From assembly GCA_032622095.1 (NCBI GenBank), contig CP136063.1, forward strand, positions 179,655,956 through 179,719,955: DNA of 64,000 nucleotides. Direction: 5' to 3'. Under the pieces are notes generated by a model, which was given only the letters and a program-made list of their open reading frames with translations, made no database searches and was not told the DNA's origin. This DNA is from Siphonodentalium dalli. Lineage: Eukaryota > Mollusca > Scaphopoda > Gadilida > Siphonodentaliidae. Shown here piece after piece: positions 22,553-35,108 of the stretch. Each line of letters opens with the position of its first letter. Position 1 is the first letter of the stretch. The position numbers and the translations under genes are program-made.

Positions 22553-23395
22553 ATGTTCTCAGTTTTATTTTCCAACCAGTAGTTATTGGGAAATGTGTTG
22601 TTTTTAGACAAACAGTCGCATACTTTCCTACTCTCGACAATCAGTTCGAACATTTCCAGTTTTTATGGGTGTCATTTTGGCAATTTCTAACAGTAACTGT
22701 TGAAAAGCTTAATGTACAAACAGGGTATAGCTCCAACCGAACGGGGCGCAAATGGAATTCATCGGACTTGAAATGTCGGTCTGTATCCGGGGAAGGGTGG
22801 GGGTCCTAATGGAAATTCCAAAGTTGACACTCCCACTCCAACGGAGTCTTTCGGAGACCTTCCATGAGATGCATCATATGAACCTATCTTTGATTGACTT
22901 TTATTTGGAAAAACAAATAGCCTTTGGCCGAGGATTTGGGAACGTATTAATTAATATTATATGCCATTGACAAGACAGCTAGTGGCGGATTAAAGTCAAA
23001 TGTCGGGAAGATTTTTGTGGCATATCTAACAATTGGTCTAACAGCAGGCGCAGTTAATCCGATTTGGCAGCATCTGCGCCCGGGTCCATAATGAACTGAT
23101 GACGTAAGTGATCCGCGGGAGGAATTTCCGAATCGGCAATTTCCACTAACGATGTGACCTTATACCAACAGATGTGCAACTCGAGTTCGGTGATCGGATC
23201 AGTGGCGTCATCGTTGTTCGTAGTACAATCACATGGGCGAATATAGATAAGAACTATTTTAAAACTAGCATAGAGATAGAGACAAAGAGACTGGCAGACA
23301 GTTAATCCTACCACCCCCCCGATCGCGACGCATGTATACCTAACATAATGTCCCTGAGAGACCGTTATAGACGGGTGTGTATAATATGGGTGTAT
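22553..23395. other. Gene-free interval
   Basis: The minus-strand ORF 23054-23314 (86 codons) has unremarkable composition and no known domain. A piece at 22738-22850 resembles the G/C-tract repeats. I cannot support a gene. Confidence 0.4.
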
Positions 23396-23402
23396 TCAAA
23401 TC

Positions 23403-23785
23403 AGTGTTCGCGAACAGTAAACCACCAAGACCGAATACCATGCACGAACATGCAGTAGACCACAAAGACCGAATAGCGCGAACAGAAGACCACCAAGAAC
23501 GAATACCATGAACAGTATAGACCACCAAGACCGAATACAGGGAACATTAACCCCCAATACCGAATACAACGAACAGTAGACCGCCAAGACCGTATACCGC
23601 GAACAGCAGACCACTAAGACCGAATACAGCGAACATTAGACCACCAAGACCTTATACCGCGAACAGTAGACCTCCAAGACCGTATACCACGAACAGTAGA
23701 CCTCCAAGACCGTATATACCGCGAACAGTACTTAGACCACCAAAAGCAAATACCGCCAACGGTATAGATCACCAAGACCGAACTG
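23403..23785 (+). repeat. About 30-bp minisatellite (GAACAGTAGACCACCAAGAC)
   Basis: GAACAGTAGACC-CCAAGACCGTATACC-like units recur roughly every 28-45 bp across 380 bp, with one or two base changes per unit. The ORFs across this region, with repeating RSWRSTVRGI-type peptides on the minus strand, are products of the repeat. Confidence 0.85.
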
Positions 23786-23925
23786 TAGTCAATTGGAACA
23801 GACCAAGGTCTTGTTCGCATGGATTCTCTCCCAGAACAAAATACAAAATGTGTGTACATTACTGAGAACTAACATATTCCTAAGCTCAACAAGGGCCGTG
23901 ACTCCGTTAAAGATGGATTGTCTCT

Positions 23926-24392
23926 TTAAAGGTACTCAATCCGATCAGACGCTCCTAAATTACTATTTATTTGGCTTCTGGGGTAAAAACTATTTGTTTC
24001 GAGTCGATGAACCCACCCATCAAAGCTCAGAGTTATTAGATATTTGCTGTCTCTATTGTTTGTGGACCAGATCTTTTCCAGGACCACATGCTCAAACGGA
24101 CAAATTGCGGTTGTAAGATGGATGGATAACTCTAAAATCAAGTGGTTACTATTAACAATAATAACCACTTGATTTTTGAGTAATCCATCTTACAACCGTA
24201 ATTTGTCCGTTTGAGCACGTGGTCCTGGAAAAGATTTGGTCCACAAACAATAGAAACAGCAATTTCAAACATCGATATCTAATCACTCTGAGCTTTGATG
24301 GGTGAGTTCCTCGACTCGAATCAAATATTTTTTACCCCCGAAGCCAAAGAAATAGTAATTTAGGAGCGTCTGATCGGATTGAGTACCTTTAA
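23926..24392. mobile_element. Family B foldback element (copy 3, almost fully palindromic)
   Basis: The 467-bp unit runs from TTAAAGGTACTCAATCCGAT to ATCGGATTGAGTACCTTTAA. The arms pair nearly end to end, with the turning point near 24152-24160 (CACTTGATTTT on one side, AAAATCAAGTG on the other). It is the clearest member of the family: essentially a single long hairpin. Confidence 0.88.
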
Positions 24393-24935
24393 ATAACAAA
24401 TTTGAAATAGTTGCGTGGGTATAAAATAATAAATATGAATTGAAGACCCTAGCTGTCCGGAATCGCTTCTATCAATTAATATTGATTTTATTTCAAATAT
24501 TTCATCATGAAATGAGATGATTAAATGGGACACTTTATTGTTCTATTTTTAGAACAGATCATGCAGGCGATACCATATAGTGATAGTGATTAGACTGTTC
24601 CCATACGTCAAACTTTCCAGATTAATTGTTATAGTATTGTTTTATTCCACATTTAAAGGCAACATTGATTCTAATTCACGTTTATTTGTGACAAAATTAC
24701 AAATAAAATTTCTGGACTTATTAACAGTAAACAATATTGTTCGCTAGCTGAACAACCACGCGTTATTATAGACAAGAAAAATTCGAAATATATTCAATAT
24801 TAATCGAAAGAAGCATTTCCGGACAGGAGTCTACGATTCATATCTAATAGTTTATACCCGGGTAACTTTATAGCACATGTTTACAAAGAGATAGACCATC
24901 TTAAGAATTAACGAGTGCATGAAACCCATACGGAG
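24393..24935. other. Gene-free interval
   Basis: It is AT-rich and no repeat or gene is recognised. Confidence 0.4.
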
Positions 24936-24940
24936 AGTAT

Positions 24941-27900
24941 AGTCCAGGAGATATTGGTCGACCTCTGAACCCCACCCCCCCCCAGGACTCAACTTCACCC
25001 CACTAATTTTCTTCCTTAAGGTCTCCTCTAATTTTTTTCACTTGTTAACAAGAAAACAAAGTGGCCGCAGAGACTCCAGACAAGATGGCGTCCATCATGG
25101 CGGCCATTTTTGTTATGCACCATGTCTCTTTGGTCGCCGTTATAGTAAAGATTATATCACATGCGGTCTTGTTTTCCGCTCGATTCGTTATGCTAATATA
25201 GAGCCCTTACAAATTAGCCAAAAATCCGACACCAGAATCCAATATGGCAGCCAAAATGGCCGCCGAAATGTGAAAATCTGCTATTTTTTTGACATGTTAC
25301 CACCTTTCGTTTGTCTCTGTGGGAAAATGTTGATATCTTTGCGTCATGTTATACATTTATCATATAGAGGAGTCATTTTCGACCACATGGGGACCATAAT
25401 ATACATTCATTGCGGGATATTTTTGTCCGATATCACGTTTTCCCAAATGCCGGTATAATAGGTCAAAGCCGAATATACGTTAATAACGCGATGTAATGTT
25501 TCGAATCAATGAATGTTATTGCTATTATAACAACACCCATGCATATATATGTGCAGGAGATACTCGAGCTAGGACTCCTCTTATACCTGAGTTGAGGAAT
25601 ATTTACCCAAATCCAAGATGGCTGCCAAAATGGCCACCAGAAATAAAAAATCGCCTAAAATCGCCGAATTTAACATCAGTGAGCATTATTGTCATGAAAA
25701 CTCCACACCTGCTTACTGTTGTGAGTTGGGAACACTTAGGCGAAGAACTTTCCTTATACCATATCCAAATAAATGTACCCCAAATCCAAAATGGCCGACA
25801 GATTTTGAAAAATCACCGAAATTCCCTTATATTCACATCATTGGGCATTATTGTCGAGACAACTCCATCCATGCTTACAGTTGAGTTGGAAATACTGAGG
25901 TGAAGTAATTACCTTACATCTCATGCAAGAAATTGTTTCCAAATCGTAGAGGGCGGCCAAAATTTGAAAACAAGTCTACATTCCTTTACTTTCTTACGAT
26001 GGGCGTTATTGTTTCGCGATTTCTATCCACCATTACATGTTGATATGGAATAGTGACATGAAGTATTCATTAGGGTTTGGCAATTGATACTCACAGCCAA
26101 GATCGCTGCTAAATTGGCGGCTAGAAATTAAATAGAAATCGATATTTTCACATCTTAATTTCAACTTTTTGTCATAATATCGGTATGTATGGACGAAACT
26201 GTACATACACCATCTACTAGTTCAACTTGAAGGTATCAAAACGCATAACATAGCTCGTATCCTTCTGGAAAGATGAAAACCACAATTAATATCGCGATGT
26301 GGCATTTCGAAATCCATTCTCCACTTAGCGCCGATAATGGCCGTAAGCGTAGGTGCCGGCGCCGAATAGTTATATCAGAACAATTACCTGATAACAGATT
26401 ATGATTTGCCACGTCACGTCCTTAATTATCTGGACCAGCTTCCATTTCTTTGTCTGATAAATCTAGGTAGCTCACACCGACAAAGTATTCACCACTTCCG
26501 GGAGTAGGGTCTCTCTAATCATAACGTTTCAAATAATTCATTTTCCGGTGTCTAGCTTGCGATTTTAAATATTTTCTAAATATGATATTTGTGCGTCATC
26601 TTGAACTATGAAGGCATATGACCGATGAGTATACAAGCTTACAGAAGGTCATCTCTATGTATGTGTCTCATACCCCATTGGGGATAACGGCATGTACACC
26701 TGGCGAACCAGTTAGCTAGTCACTTCTCAATAGATGGTTCGTCAACTCACAAACTCAGCGAACGTATTGGCATATGTGGAGAACTTCGACAGTGTTTCGA
26801 AGGTTGCTAGCTGTCTCATTCCCTTGGACAGATGTATATCTGCTAAGGAGAAGACCATAGTGTACAGACTACCCACACTTCTTGACCATGATCCGAAGCA
26901 AACTGTGTGAGGACCCGCATTTGTCTCGTCGAATATCTCCCAGCAGAGAGGAACAATGCTCGCGGTGCTAGTTTATGGACATGCGCCATGATAGTGGGAA
27001 TGAAATGGGCCACGATATACACCACCCCTACACCTGGTGCATGTTTAAGATATAGAATGTCATCAGTGTCGGTTTTATTTGGTGTGGTAAGATTGTATTT
27101 CCAATCCGTTTCGAAGCCTTTCTGATTCAACTACGTACATTTTTGTCTGAATAATACTATGCTAGCCTCCGTCAAAACAGTCGGATGGACTGAAGGATAA
27201 TGTCTTTATAGCATGAATGTATGCGTTTTTAGTTATCCTCTCTCAGGGTTAAGGTCAGTATGTTGGCGGTATTATTCAAGAAAATGTCAGGAACTGTGGT
27301 GCATTTATTTCACTATGTATTTAAAGAACAATTTACAGTCTCGATGACAATGGCTGTGGACGTTGGGGAACGCGACCTTTATGGTCATATAGCTTTATAT
27401 ATAACTTTAGAATATAGCAGTTAATGTCTCATGAAGGAAAATGTTCGCAATGGTGATGTTACCAAGAAATCACTTGATGTACCAACGTTTGTTGAACTGA
27501 ATGCAAGAGCTCATCAACGTAACATTCCTCTGGATGTTCTTCGCGTTGAATATTTCACCCTTTTGTTGATGGCATTTGTACTTTCTTGAACCATACCACC
27601 CAGAGTGAGTATGACATATCAACCAACAGTTACTATCAAATGTATCGCCTTTAAGACTACACTCCAGTCTTGGTGGGGCTTATATATACAGCAGTAGCCA
27701 ACGGCACACGCCTGGTCCAGCTGTTTAAGAACGGATGGGAACATACAATCTTAGCATACAAGGAAAGCAAAGCCACACATGAGATCCTGTCTGAATCTAA
27801 AACATAACAAAATAAGGGGCGGTGCAGTCATGGTCCAATTTCATTTCCACTATCATGACACGTGTACATATATACCCACAAACTAGCACCGTGTGTATTG

Positions 27901-29960
27901 TTATCATCTGCTTGGATCTGTTCGGTGAGACGTTTGCTGGACGCCAACAAGCTTGTTCTTATGATCATGTTCAAGGAGTTTGGGTATATTATGCATTATG
28001 GTCTTCTACGCCTTGGCAGAAATGCATCCGTCAAATGTCGGGCTTTCAACATTCGAAGCCATATTCAGAAGTTGTCCGGGTACGTCAGTGCATTAGATGA
28101 GTATGCGAATTGATGAACCATATATTGGGAAGTGGCTGTTTGGGAAGATCACCAGGTGTACACGTTGTTATCCCCATTGGGTCACCAAAGCTGACAATAC
28201 GCAGATAGATAGGTCCTTCTGAAAGCTAGTATACACATCGACCGAATACATTTCTAGTGTATCACACAAGATAACGCATATACCCCATATGTAGCATCTG
28301 AATTATACCATAAGCTATACCACGAATGAAGCTCGCTAAGAATTCCAAGCTTTCGAAACAAACACGTGAGCTGGACACCGGCATATGTTGTTTGAAACAT
28401 TCCGATTAGTGGCAACCTTCTACAAAGTGTAGAAAACCGTTGTTGTGAGTGAGATGGATTAATCTGACGAAGAGACGGAAACGGGTCTAGATAATGCTGA
28501 ATGTGGCAATTCAGAATAAGCTCAGGTACTGTTGTTTTGATTCTTGGAAGTCATAATATGACTATTCGGCGCACCTATATACGGTTACGGCCAGTATGAG
28601 CCCTTAGTGGAGAATGGATTTTGAAATGCCACATCGCGATTGTGGGTTTTCATCATTCCAAAGGCTACGACTTAACATTGGAACTAATATATGGCTTATA
28701 TTATGTACCGTATTGTCTATACAAATCGATATTATGACAAAAGGTTGAAATTAGTATGTGATAATATCGGCTTCTTTTCCATTTCTGGCCGCCATATTGA
28801 CTGAGTATCTCTTGCCAAACCCTAATGAATAATTCATACATATCAACATGTAATGGTGGGTAGAAATCGCGACACAATAACGCCCACCCTAAGAAAGTAA
28901 AGGAATGTCGGCGTATTTTCAAATTTCGGTCGCCATTTTGGCCGCCATCATCGATTTGGAAAACCATTTCTTGCTTGAGATGTAAGGTAATTACTTCACT
29001 TCAGTATTTCCAACTCCATGTACGCATGGATGGAGTTGTCTCGACAATAATGCCCAATGATGTGAATATGAGGGAATTTCGGTGATTTTTCAAAATCTGT
29101 CGGCCATTGTGGGCGCCATTTTGGATTTGGGGTACTTTTATTTGGATATGGTACAAGGAAAGTTCTTCGCCTAAGTGTTCCCAACTCACAATAGAAAGCA
29201 GGTGTGTAGTTTTCATGACAATAATGCTCACTGATGTTAAAATCGGCGATTTTCGATTTCTGGTGGCCATTTTGGCCGCCATCTTGGATTTGGGTAAATA
29301 TTCCTCAACTCAGGTATAAGAGGAATCCTAGCTCGAGTATCTCCTGCACATATATATGCATGGGTGTTGTTATAATAGCAATAACATTCATTGATTCGAA
29401 ACATTACATCGCGTTATTAACGTAGATTCGGCTTTGACCTATTATACCGGCATTTGGGAAAACGTGATACCGGACAAAAATATCCCGCAATGAATGTATA
29501 TTATGGTCCCCATGTGGTCGAAAATGACTCTTCTATATGATAAATGTATAACATGACGCAAAGATGCCAACATTTTCCCACAGAGACAAACGAAAGGTGG
29601 TAACATGTCAGAAAAATATCATATTTTCACATTTCGGCGGCCATCTTGACCGCCATATTGGATTCTGGTGTCGGATTTTTGGCTAATTTGTAAGGGTTGT
29701 ATATTAGCATAACGAATCGAGCGGAAAATAAGACAGCATGTGCTATCATCTTTACTATAACGGCGATCAAAGAGACTGGTGCATTTAAAAAAAAATGGCC
29801 GCCATGATGGACGCCATCTTGTCTGGAGTCTCTGCGGTCACTTTTTTTTCTTGTTAACAAGTGAAAAAAATTATAGGAGACCTTAAGGAAGAAAATTAGT
29901 GGGGTGAAGTTGAGTCCTGGGGGGGGGGGGGTGCAGAGGTCGACCAATATCTCCTGGACT
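24941..29960. mobile_element. 5.0 kb long-inverted-repeat element
   Basis: The left end AGTCCAGGAGATATTGGTCG and the right end CGACCAATATCTCCTGGACT are exact reverse complements. Similarity continues inward for at least 1.3 kb per arm (to about 26340 and from about 28590) and, more weakly, to about 27130 and 27800. AGTAT flanks both sides (24936-24940 and 29961-29965), a possible 5-bp target duplication; a TA duplication is equally compatible. Each arm contains degenerate units of about 170 bp with CCAAGATGGC-type text and a C or G run near its end. No intact transposase was found. The element class is unassigned; foldback, MULE-like or other long-TIR classes are possible. Confidence 0.8.
26843..28113. 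pseudogene. Inverted pair of decayed ORFs inside the 5 kb element
   Basis: The minus-strand ORF 26843-27130 and the plus-strand ORFs at 27822-28113 derive from the same ancestral sequence in opposite orientation. Matching blocks include TCATGG-CGCATGTCCATAAACTAGCACCG-like DNA and the peptide ends VWVVCTLWSS and VWVYYALWSS. They could be remnants of an element-encoded protein, but I recognise no domain. The 650 bp between them is unpaired loop without an ORF. Confidence 0.3.
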
Positions 29961-30159
29961 AGTATACATGATTATATATCGTTTCGACAAAGCTGACAAT
30001 CCACATCCAAGTTAAAAGATGAACTAATCGTATACATATACACGGACTGAACGACGGAGTTAAATTTGTTCTGATAGATATTTGGTGTGAAATTTGTTTA
30101 GACCGAAATTCGAAAAAATTTCCAACCATGCAGTATTTCCAATATTTGGAATATAAAAT

Positions 30160-30442
30160 TATACATATATATATATATATATATATATATCAGTTATGGA
30201 GGCACGGACTCAGTATGAGCGTTCGTTGCTTCATATTTGCTTAACTCAGTGAGCGAGAACAAATTCTCATTTATTATCGAAATGGCAATGTGTCGATCGG
30301 AATGGTACAATGAGTTGTCCCTCAAACCAAATCAAGCTTGAAAACAAAATTTTCATCCATACCGGAGTTAGAACCCGCGTCAACCTCGTCTAGCCCAGAC
30401 TGTGATGATCTTATCCACGACCTAACCACCTCGGCTACGGGA
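30160..30442 (-). mobile_element. tRNA-derived SINE
   Basis: On the minus strand a tRNA-like head begins CCGTAGCCGAGGTGGTTAGG (A-box type TAGCCGAGGTGG) and carries GGGTTCTAACTCC (B-box, consensus GGTTCGANTCC) about 60 bp later. A body of about 165 bp follows, and the copy ends GTGCCTCCATAACTGATAT followed by an AT run (30164-30190). A second, 5'-truncated copy with the same body and end lies at 51836-51984. Head, body and microsatellite tail are the standard SINE layout. The plus-strand ORF here is spurious. Confidence 0.75.
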
Positions 30443-30449
30443 ACATCCT

Positions 30450-30960
30450 TAGAAGGAAGCCCTTTCATCGAGTTGGAAATTCCAATGTGGACATCCCCGC
30501 ACCACAACGGGGACCCACAAGACCCTACTCCCGTGGTGTGAGTGTGTATATATAAATATCTAACGTACACCTGTCGGCATTACACTAAGCTGAACATGAC
30601 TGTTTAACAATTTGCAATACAATCGCCGCGTCACATCCCCATTTGGAGCCCAGAGTCGGTTACTAAGAATAGTCATTATACAAACTATCCATTCATTGCA
30701 TACGCCCGATCTGAATTACACGATGTGGACATTGTGGAGTGGAGTAATATATTTTCCCGCGCTTTCGTACTACAACAAAGGGAGATAGGCTGTGCATTAG
30801 ATGCGATCGAGTACATTCGGTACGAAGATTAGACAGGAAATATATGGCGTCGACTGCATATATGACTAATGCGCTATAGTGGAAATAAGACTCATATAAT
30901 TTCTATTGATTTGATGTCTTTCCGTCTGTGAAGGACTTAACTCACATTTATGTCCATTTA
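30450..30960. other. Gene-free interval
   Basis: No gene or repeat is recognised. Confidence 0.4.
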
Positions 30961-30964
30961 CATG

Positions 30965-31600
30965 AATATGTATAGTTACACGGACTCAAGAGACGTGGCG
31001 ACGGGGTGTCTGACCCCCCCCCCCAACTTTGGTAAAAATTTTCAACAGTTGCAAATTTCATACCTGCCAAAACATTATTTGGAAATTTCACACCAATAGG
31101 TTGAAAGTGTTCTTGTAGTTTGATTTTCAAACAATTTATTGGGGGGGGGGGGGGTAATTGTTTTTGGACCAATATTTGCATATTTTCCTATTTTTTGTCA
31201 TCAAAATTTTGGACTGAAATGGTCATCACTTGGAAATGGGGGGGGGGGGGGTGACAGGTTGGACTTTCCAACACTTGGAAAGCTTGATTTTCTTGTATAG
31301 ATTTCACCCCCACTTTTGGCCGACTGTTTACCCCAACTGGCACTTCAAGCTTCCCAACTTTTAGAAATATTCCACCTATAAGTTATAACACCCCCGCCAC
31401 ACCAATGAATTGAAATTTCTCAATTGATCGCTATTTCACTTTTGGGACAAGTTTTGGTCGAATAACAAGTGATTATAAACACCGCTTGGAAAGTCGTGCA
31501 TATTTTTGCTCTCAAGTTTCCAACTGATGTGTCTGGAATTAAATTTCCTACTTTCTAAAAATTGGACCAAAGTTGGGGGGGGGGGGGCGTGTTTGACATC
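30965..31600. repeat. G/C-tract repeat cluster
   Basis: AGAGACGTGGCGACGGGGTGT at the left, TTTCCAACT-type phrases, and runs of C (31013-31024) and G (about 31141-31154, 31239-31250 and 31575-31587) mark several overlapping members of the hAT-like, G-tract family seen at 18468 and 20004. Borders cannot be resolved by eye. Confidence 0.5.
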
Positions 31601-33383
31601 CCGTTGCGCCTCATCCATTTCCTCAGTGTAACACGCATGGATTCATGTTATAACTGTAGCCATGGTTCTCGACTCAACAATATATATACATGCCAAAAAA
31701 CTAGTTCTAAACGCCATGCACTATTGGGTCTGGAAATGACAAGAGTAATTGATCGGTATCTCATGTCAGAGTACCAAAGTATGTGGAGCAGATTTGACGA
31801 CATGCGATGTGTCACCCGAACAGTTGGAAATTTCATAACGAAAATGGGGGGGGGGGGGGGGGTGGGGGTCCGAGCCATTATCTAGTGTAAAATAGATAAT
31901 AGAATACAAGCATTTCTGTCCCACAGCATATTGGCCAAAAAAAAGGATGAATTGCTGTCGGTCCCTGCACGAATACAATCTCTACCAGAGCGCACCAGTC
32001 ATATATACTTCCTTTCCGACTCTGCACGTCACCGCTGGGTACTAGTTTCCGTTTCTATATTTAGCGCGGGGTTTTCCGAACAAAATAGCGAAAAACGATC
32101 GGCCCAAAGTCAAATTTCCTATGTGCTTTGAGAACGATTCCCGCACTAAAAACTTAATGACAGAATGGTGGATCAGAGCGGTAGTTTTGTTGACGATTTT
32201 CGCAAGCAACTCGTCAACATTGGAGGAAATTAGAACTCTTGTGTCTGACTTGCCATGCGTGTTGTCGTCCATGTGCGTTTTGACTTTTGTGTTGATAAAA
32301 TAATCGGAGAACCGAATCACACCGTTTCGAAATATAGTTCTTCGGTTTTAGTGGGACTTTTCAGACTTAAGGTTCAAAATTTATACAAATTTTGTTCGAT
32401 GTTTTGTATGCTAAACGGTACGGTTGGCCTTGGCGGTGGGTATCCTGTGAAAATATTTCTACCCGTCAAAAACCGCCACAAACAGAAAGAACAACAAAAT
32501 GTAGACAGACTTTGTCCGTATACAAATAAGAAATATCCCATAAACAGTATGTTATTGTCATATTTTTGACCATTGTTATAAACAAAAGCATAAAAAGTTA
32601 CTTTTCTGGTGTTTGTTTATATTATGATGAATTCCTGATACGGAACGAATAAAGAGCGTTTATGCCATTTGTGTGTGATTAGCCAGCAGCATTGTGTTGT
32701 CTTCTGTAACACAATCAGGTTCTTGCTTAAGTAAAATATAGTAAATCTTTATGATAACATGCTGTTTACGCGATGGTCATGGTATATATGAACGAAACTG
32801 TATGCGTTTTAATGTTTTTCTGTTTACGGTGATTGGAACAAATATGAATATTTTCGACAACTAAGGCCTCACGTGCCTTTAACAAGAGCAGCATGTTGCT
32901 CTGTTCGCTTAGTATATATCTTATTTTCGCGGAAGTCCACCAAATGTGGGTGAAATGTCGCGGTTGCAGTGGTATTACCGAGTCATCAAGGGAGGTAAAC
33001 CCTGCATCGAGTTTGGCACGAATAAAGCCAGAAAGCTTTCATAATATACGTCAGAAGTAAATATTTCTAGCTGGGGGCACAGCTGAGAGTTACAACTGAA
33101 TTTGATTATTACTCATAACAGAACACCGGTAAAACCGTTTCCCAGAATTACAAAAATTCCCGTGGTGAAACAATAGATCACAACAATAAATTCCCCAAGA
33201 GGTCAAATATTGTTCACTTCACACGGGTAGCCACTCATTGTATCCAGATGGTCTGGTCATCCGAGATGGACGGACCTGTGAACGATTATAAACATGGATT
33301 CATAGCGAAGAAACACGAAATATTTGTGAATGGCGTACATACGATACACATTCTAATAGTCTCAAAGCTGGTGCTTCTTCTCT
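31600..33383. other. Gene-free interval
   Basis: A G run lies near 31845-31862. The ORFs present (for example 32255-32569) show no domain, splice context or repeat signature that would support a gene. Confidence 0.4.
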
Positions 33384-34199
33384 TTAACCCTGCGTGAATA
33401 GATTCAGGCTATCAAATAATACTTTTGAGTCGGAGAAACCAGCCAAAAGGAACTTCTGTCACAAAGAAATAACTTTTTCCCCCCAAATAATTTTCCACAA
33501 AATAGTGAACTGGGACAAAAAATGTAGCTATTTTTAGAACATTACATACTAAGTCATACTTTGTTGGAAATATATCTTTTAAAACAATTCAAAGTGAAAT
33601 ATTTTCAACACATGATAATTATCATGTGTTTATTTCATTTTGGGAACAATGCAATTTGCAAATGACTTCAAAATAAGTTTGAAACAAGAGGTGGCATCAG
33701 AGATGCTGTGTCTCGTTTTCGGTGGCTTACCGCCGGTGGGGACTGCCAATTGGTGTGCATCAGTATCGGTAGACTAATTAATAGGCAAAATCGAAAAATG
33801 ACTAATTAAGGGCCATAACTCCATCAAATTTTATCAGGCCAGGCTGGTTTTCGAACTCGTCCAAAATATTCTTGGCAAGTATGTCTATTCCAAATTTTAA
33901 ACAAATCGGAGGACGTTTGTTGAAGTTATCGCGCTAACGAGCTGAAAATTCGTGAAAAATGACTAATTAAGGGCCATAACTCTATCAAATTTTATCGGAC
34001 CAGGCCAGTTTCGAACTCATCCGAGATATTCTTGGGAGACACATATATACCAAATTTCAATCAAATCGGATAACGTTTGTTGAAGTTATCGCGATAACGA
34101 GCTGAAAATTCAAAGGGCACACCCCCCCCCCCCCCCAGATGAATATCCTTCCAATGTATATTCTTATGACTGAGTGAGAGAATACATCCAAAGGGTTAA
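33384..34199. mobile_element. 816-bp TTAA-bounded composite element
   Basis: It starts TTAACCCTGCGTGAATAG and ends CCAAAGGGTTAA. The left third (33396-33690) belongs to a dispersed family also found at 56175-56420 and 58553-58765, sharing TCTGTCACAAAGAA and AATTATTTT-CACAAAAT text. The right third matches family D. Between them is a two-copy tandem of about 159 bp (33796 and 33955) with GACTAATTAAGGGCCATAAC and GTTGAAGTTATCGCG. It may be a nested insertion rather than one element. Confidence 0.55.
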
Positions 34200-34514
34200 A
34201 ATAATGTGATACAAACCACTGGAGTGTTCAATGGGTCGTTCACAGATGGGTGATGGCAAATGTGTGTATCAAACTCGATCAAGACATTGTTCAGCAAGTC
34301 TTTAGTTGATATACATTTTTTACCAAGTTAACGCCATCTGTACCCCATGTACACCCGCCCCCGAACCGACTTCTATACTACAGGTCAAGTTCTTGAGAGA
34401 GAAAGAAAATTGACAAAAACCCAATCATGTCTTACGCTGTAGAACACAAGAAACCCTGGAGAAGATAGAACACAAGAAACCCAGACACATTGTCAACAAG
34501 AAACCTGAATTATA
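34200..34514. other. Unassigned interval with AACACAAGAAACCC repeats
   Basis: Three short AACA-CAAGAAACC repeats lie at 34444-34505; nothing else is seen. Confidence 0.4.
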
Positions 34515-34753
34515 TACAGTAATGCTCTAAATAATCAACTCCTTAACCACAGCAGAATTATGGGTAACTTTTCAGGATTTAGTCGGAAATATGGCTTGCT
34601 GCTATTCATCAGAAAGCTCTCGCCGAGAGCTATCCGATGAACGGCAGAGAGCTTTCTGATGAATGGCAGCAAGCCATAGTTCCGTCTAAATCCTGAAAGG
34701 TTACCCATAATTCTGCTGTGGTTAAGGAGTCGATTATTTAGAGCATTGCTGTA
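34515..34753. repeat. 239-bp near-perfect palindrome
   Basis: The left arm 34515-34616 and the right arm to 34753 are reverse complements with only a few mismatches; both contain CCTTAACCACAGCAGAATTA and ATGGCTTGCTGC. The centre has a smaller duplication of the AGAGAGCTTTCTGAT/AGCTCTCGG motif. The transcript would form a hairpin of roughly 100 bp. Family unknown. Confidence 0.9.
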
Positions 34754-34832
34754 AATTAACATTGCATGGATCCAGGGTTATCGTGTTTGTCCAGGTTTCT
34801 GGGCAGGCCTGAAAATATGGTGCCAGACATTT

Positions 34833-35020
34833 GCAGTATTAGGTCCACAGCAGGTGAATTTAGTGGCACTTTTGGCAATGTTAGACTGCTATCACAAATT
34901 CATCATCTGGGGACCTCATTCTGCTATGGGATACCTACATGCAGACTCAGATTAAAGTTCCCAGATGGTGAAGGTGGTGATGTGCACCCACTGAGCACCT
35001 CGATTATGCATTGTGTCGCC
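34833..35020. repeat. GAATGAGGT hairpin family, copy 1
   Basis: A diverged member of a hairpin family of about 100 bp, whose consensus is GCAGAATGAGGTCCC-GGTGAATTTAGTGATGCTA around a short loop and its reverse complement. The right half is followed by a second half-unit (AAGTTCCCAGATGGTG). Confidence 0.6.
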
Positions 35021-35108
35021 AATTTGGGGATATATAGAAACTAAACTGAAAATAAACCTTTCTAAAGAAATTTAAAAACTTGTTAATTTGATATCATAAA
35101 GTTGCTTT

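Noticed and set aside
23054-23314. 86-codon minus-strand ORF as a real exon
   Set aside because: No recognisable domain, no clear splice sites, and neighbouring sequence is repeat-rich. It may be transposon-derived, but I cannot show it.
25042-29947. ORFs at 25042-25903 and 29001-29947 as a duplicated gene pair
   Set aside because: They lie in the long inverted repeat, read through degenerate 170-bp units on several overlapping frames, and show no domain.
30338-30541. 67-codon ORF with acidic, proline-rich peptide as a gene
   Set aside because: It is antisense to a tRNA-derived SINE head and body; the open frame is explained by the SINE.
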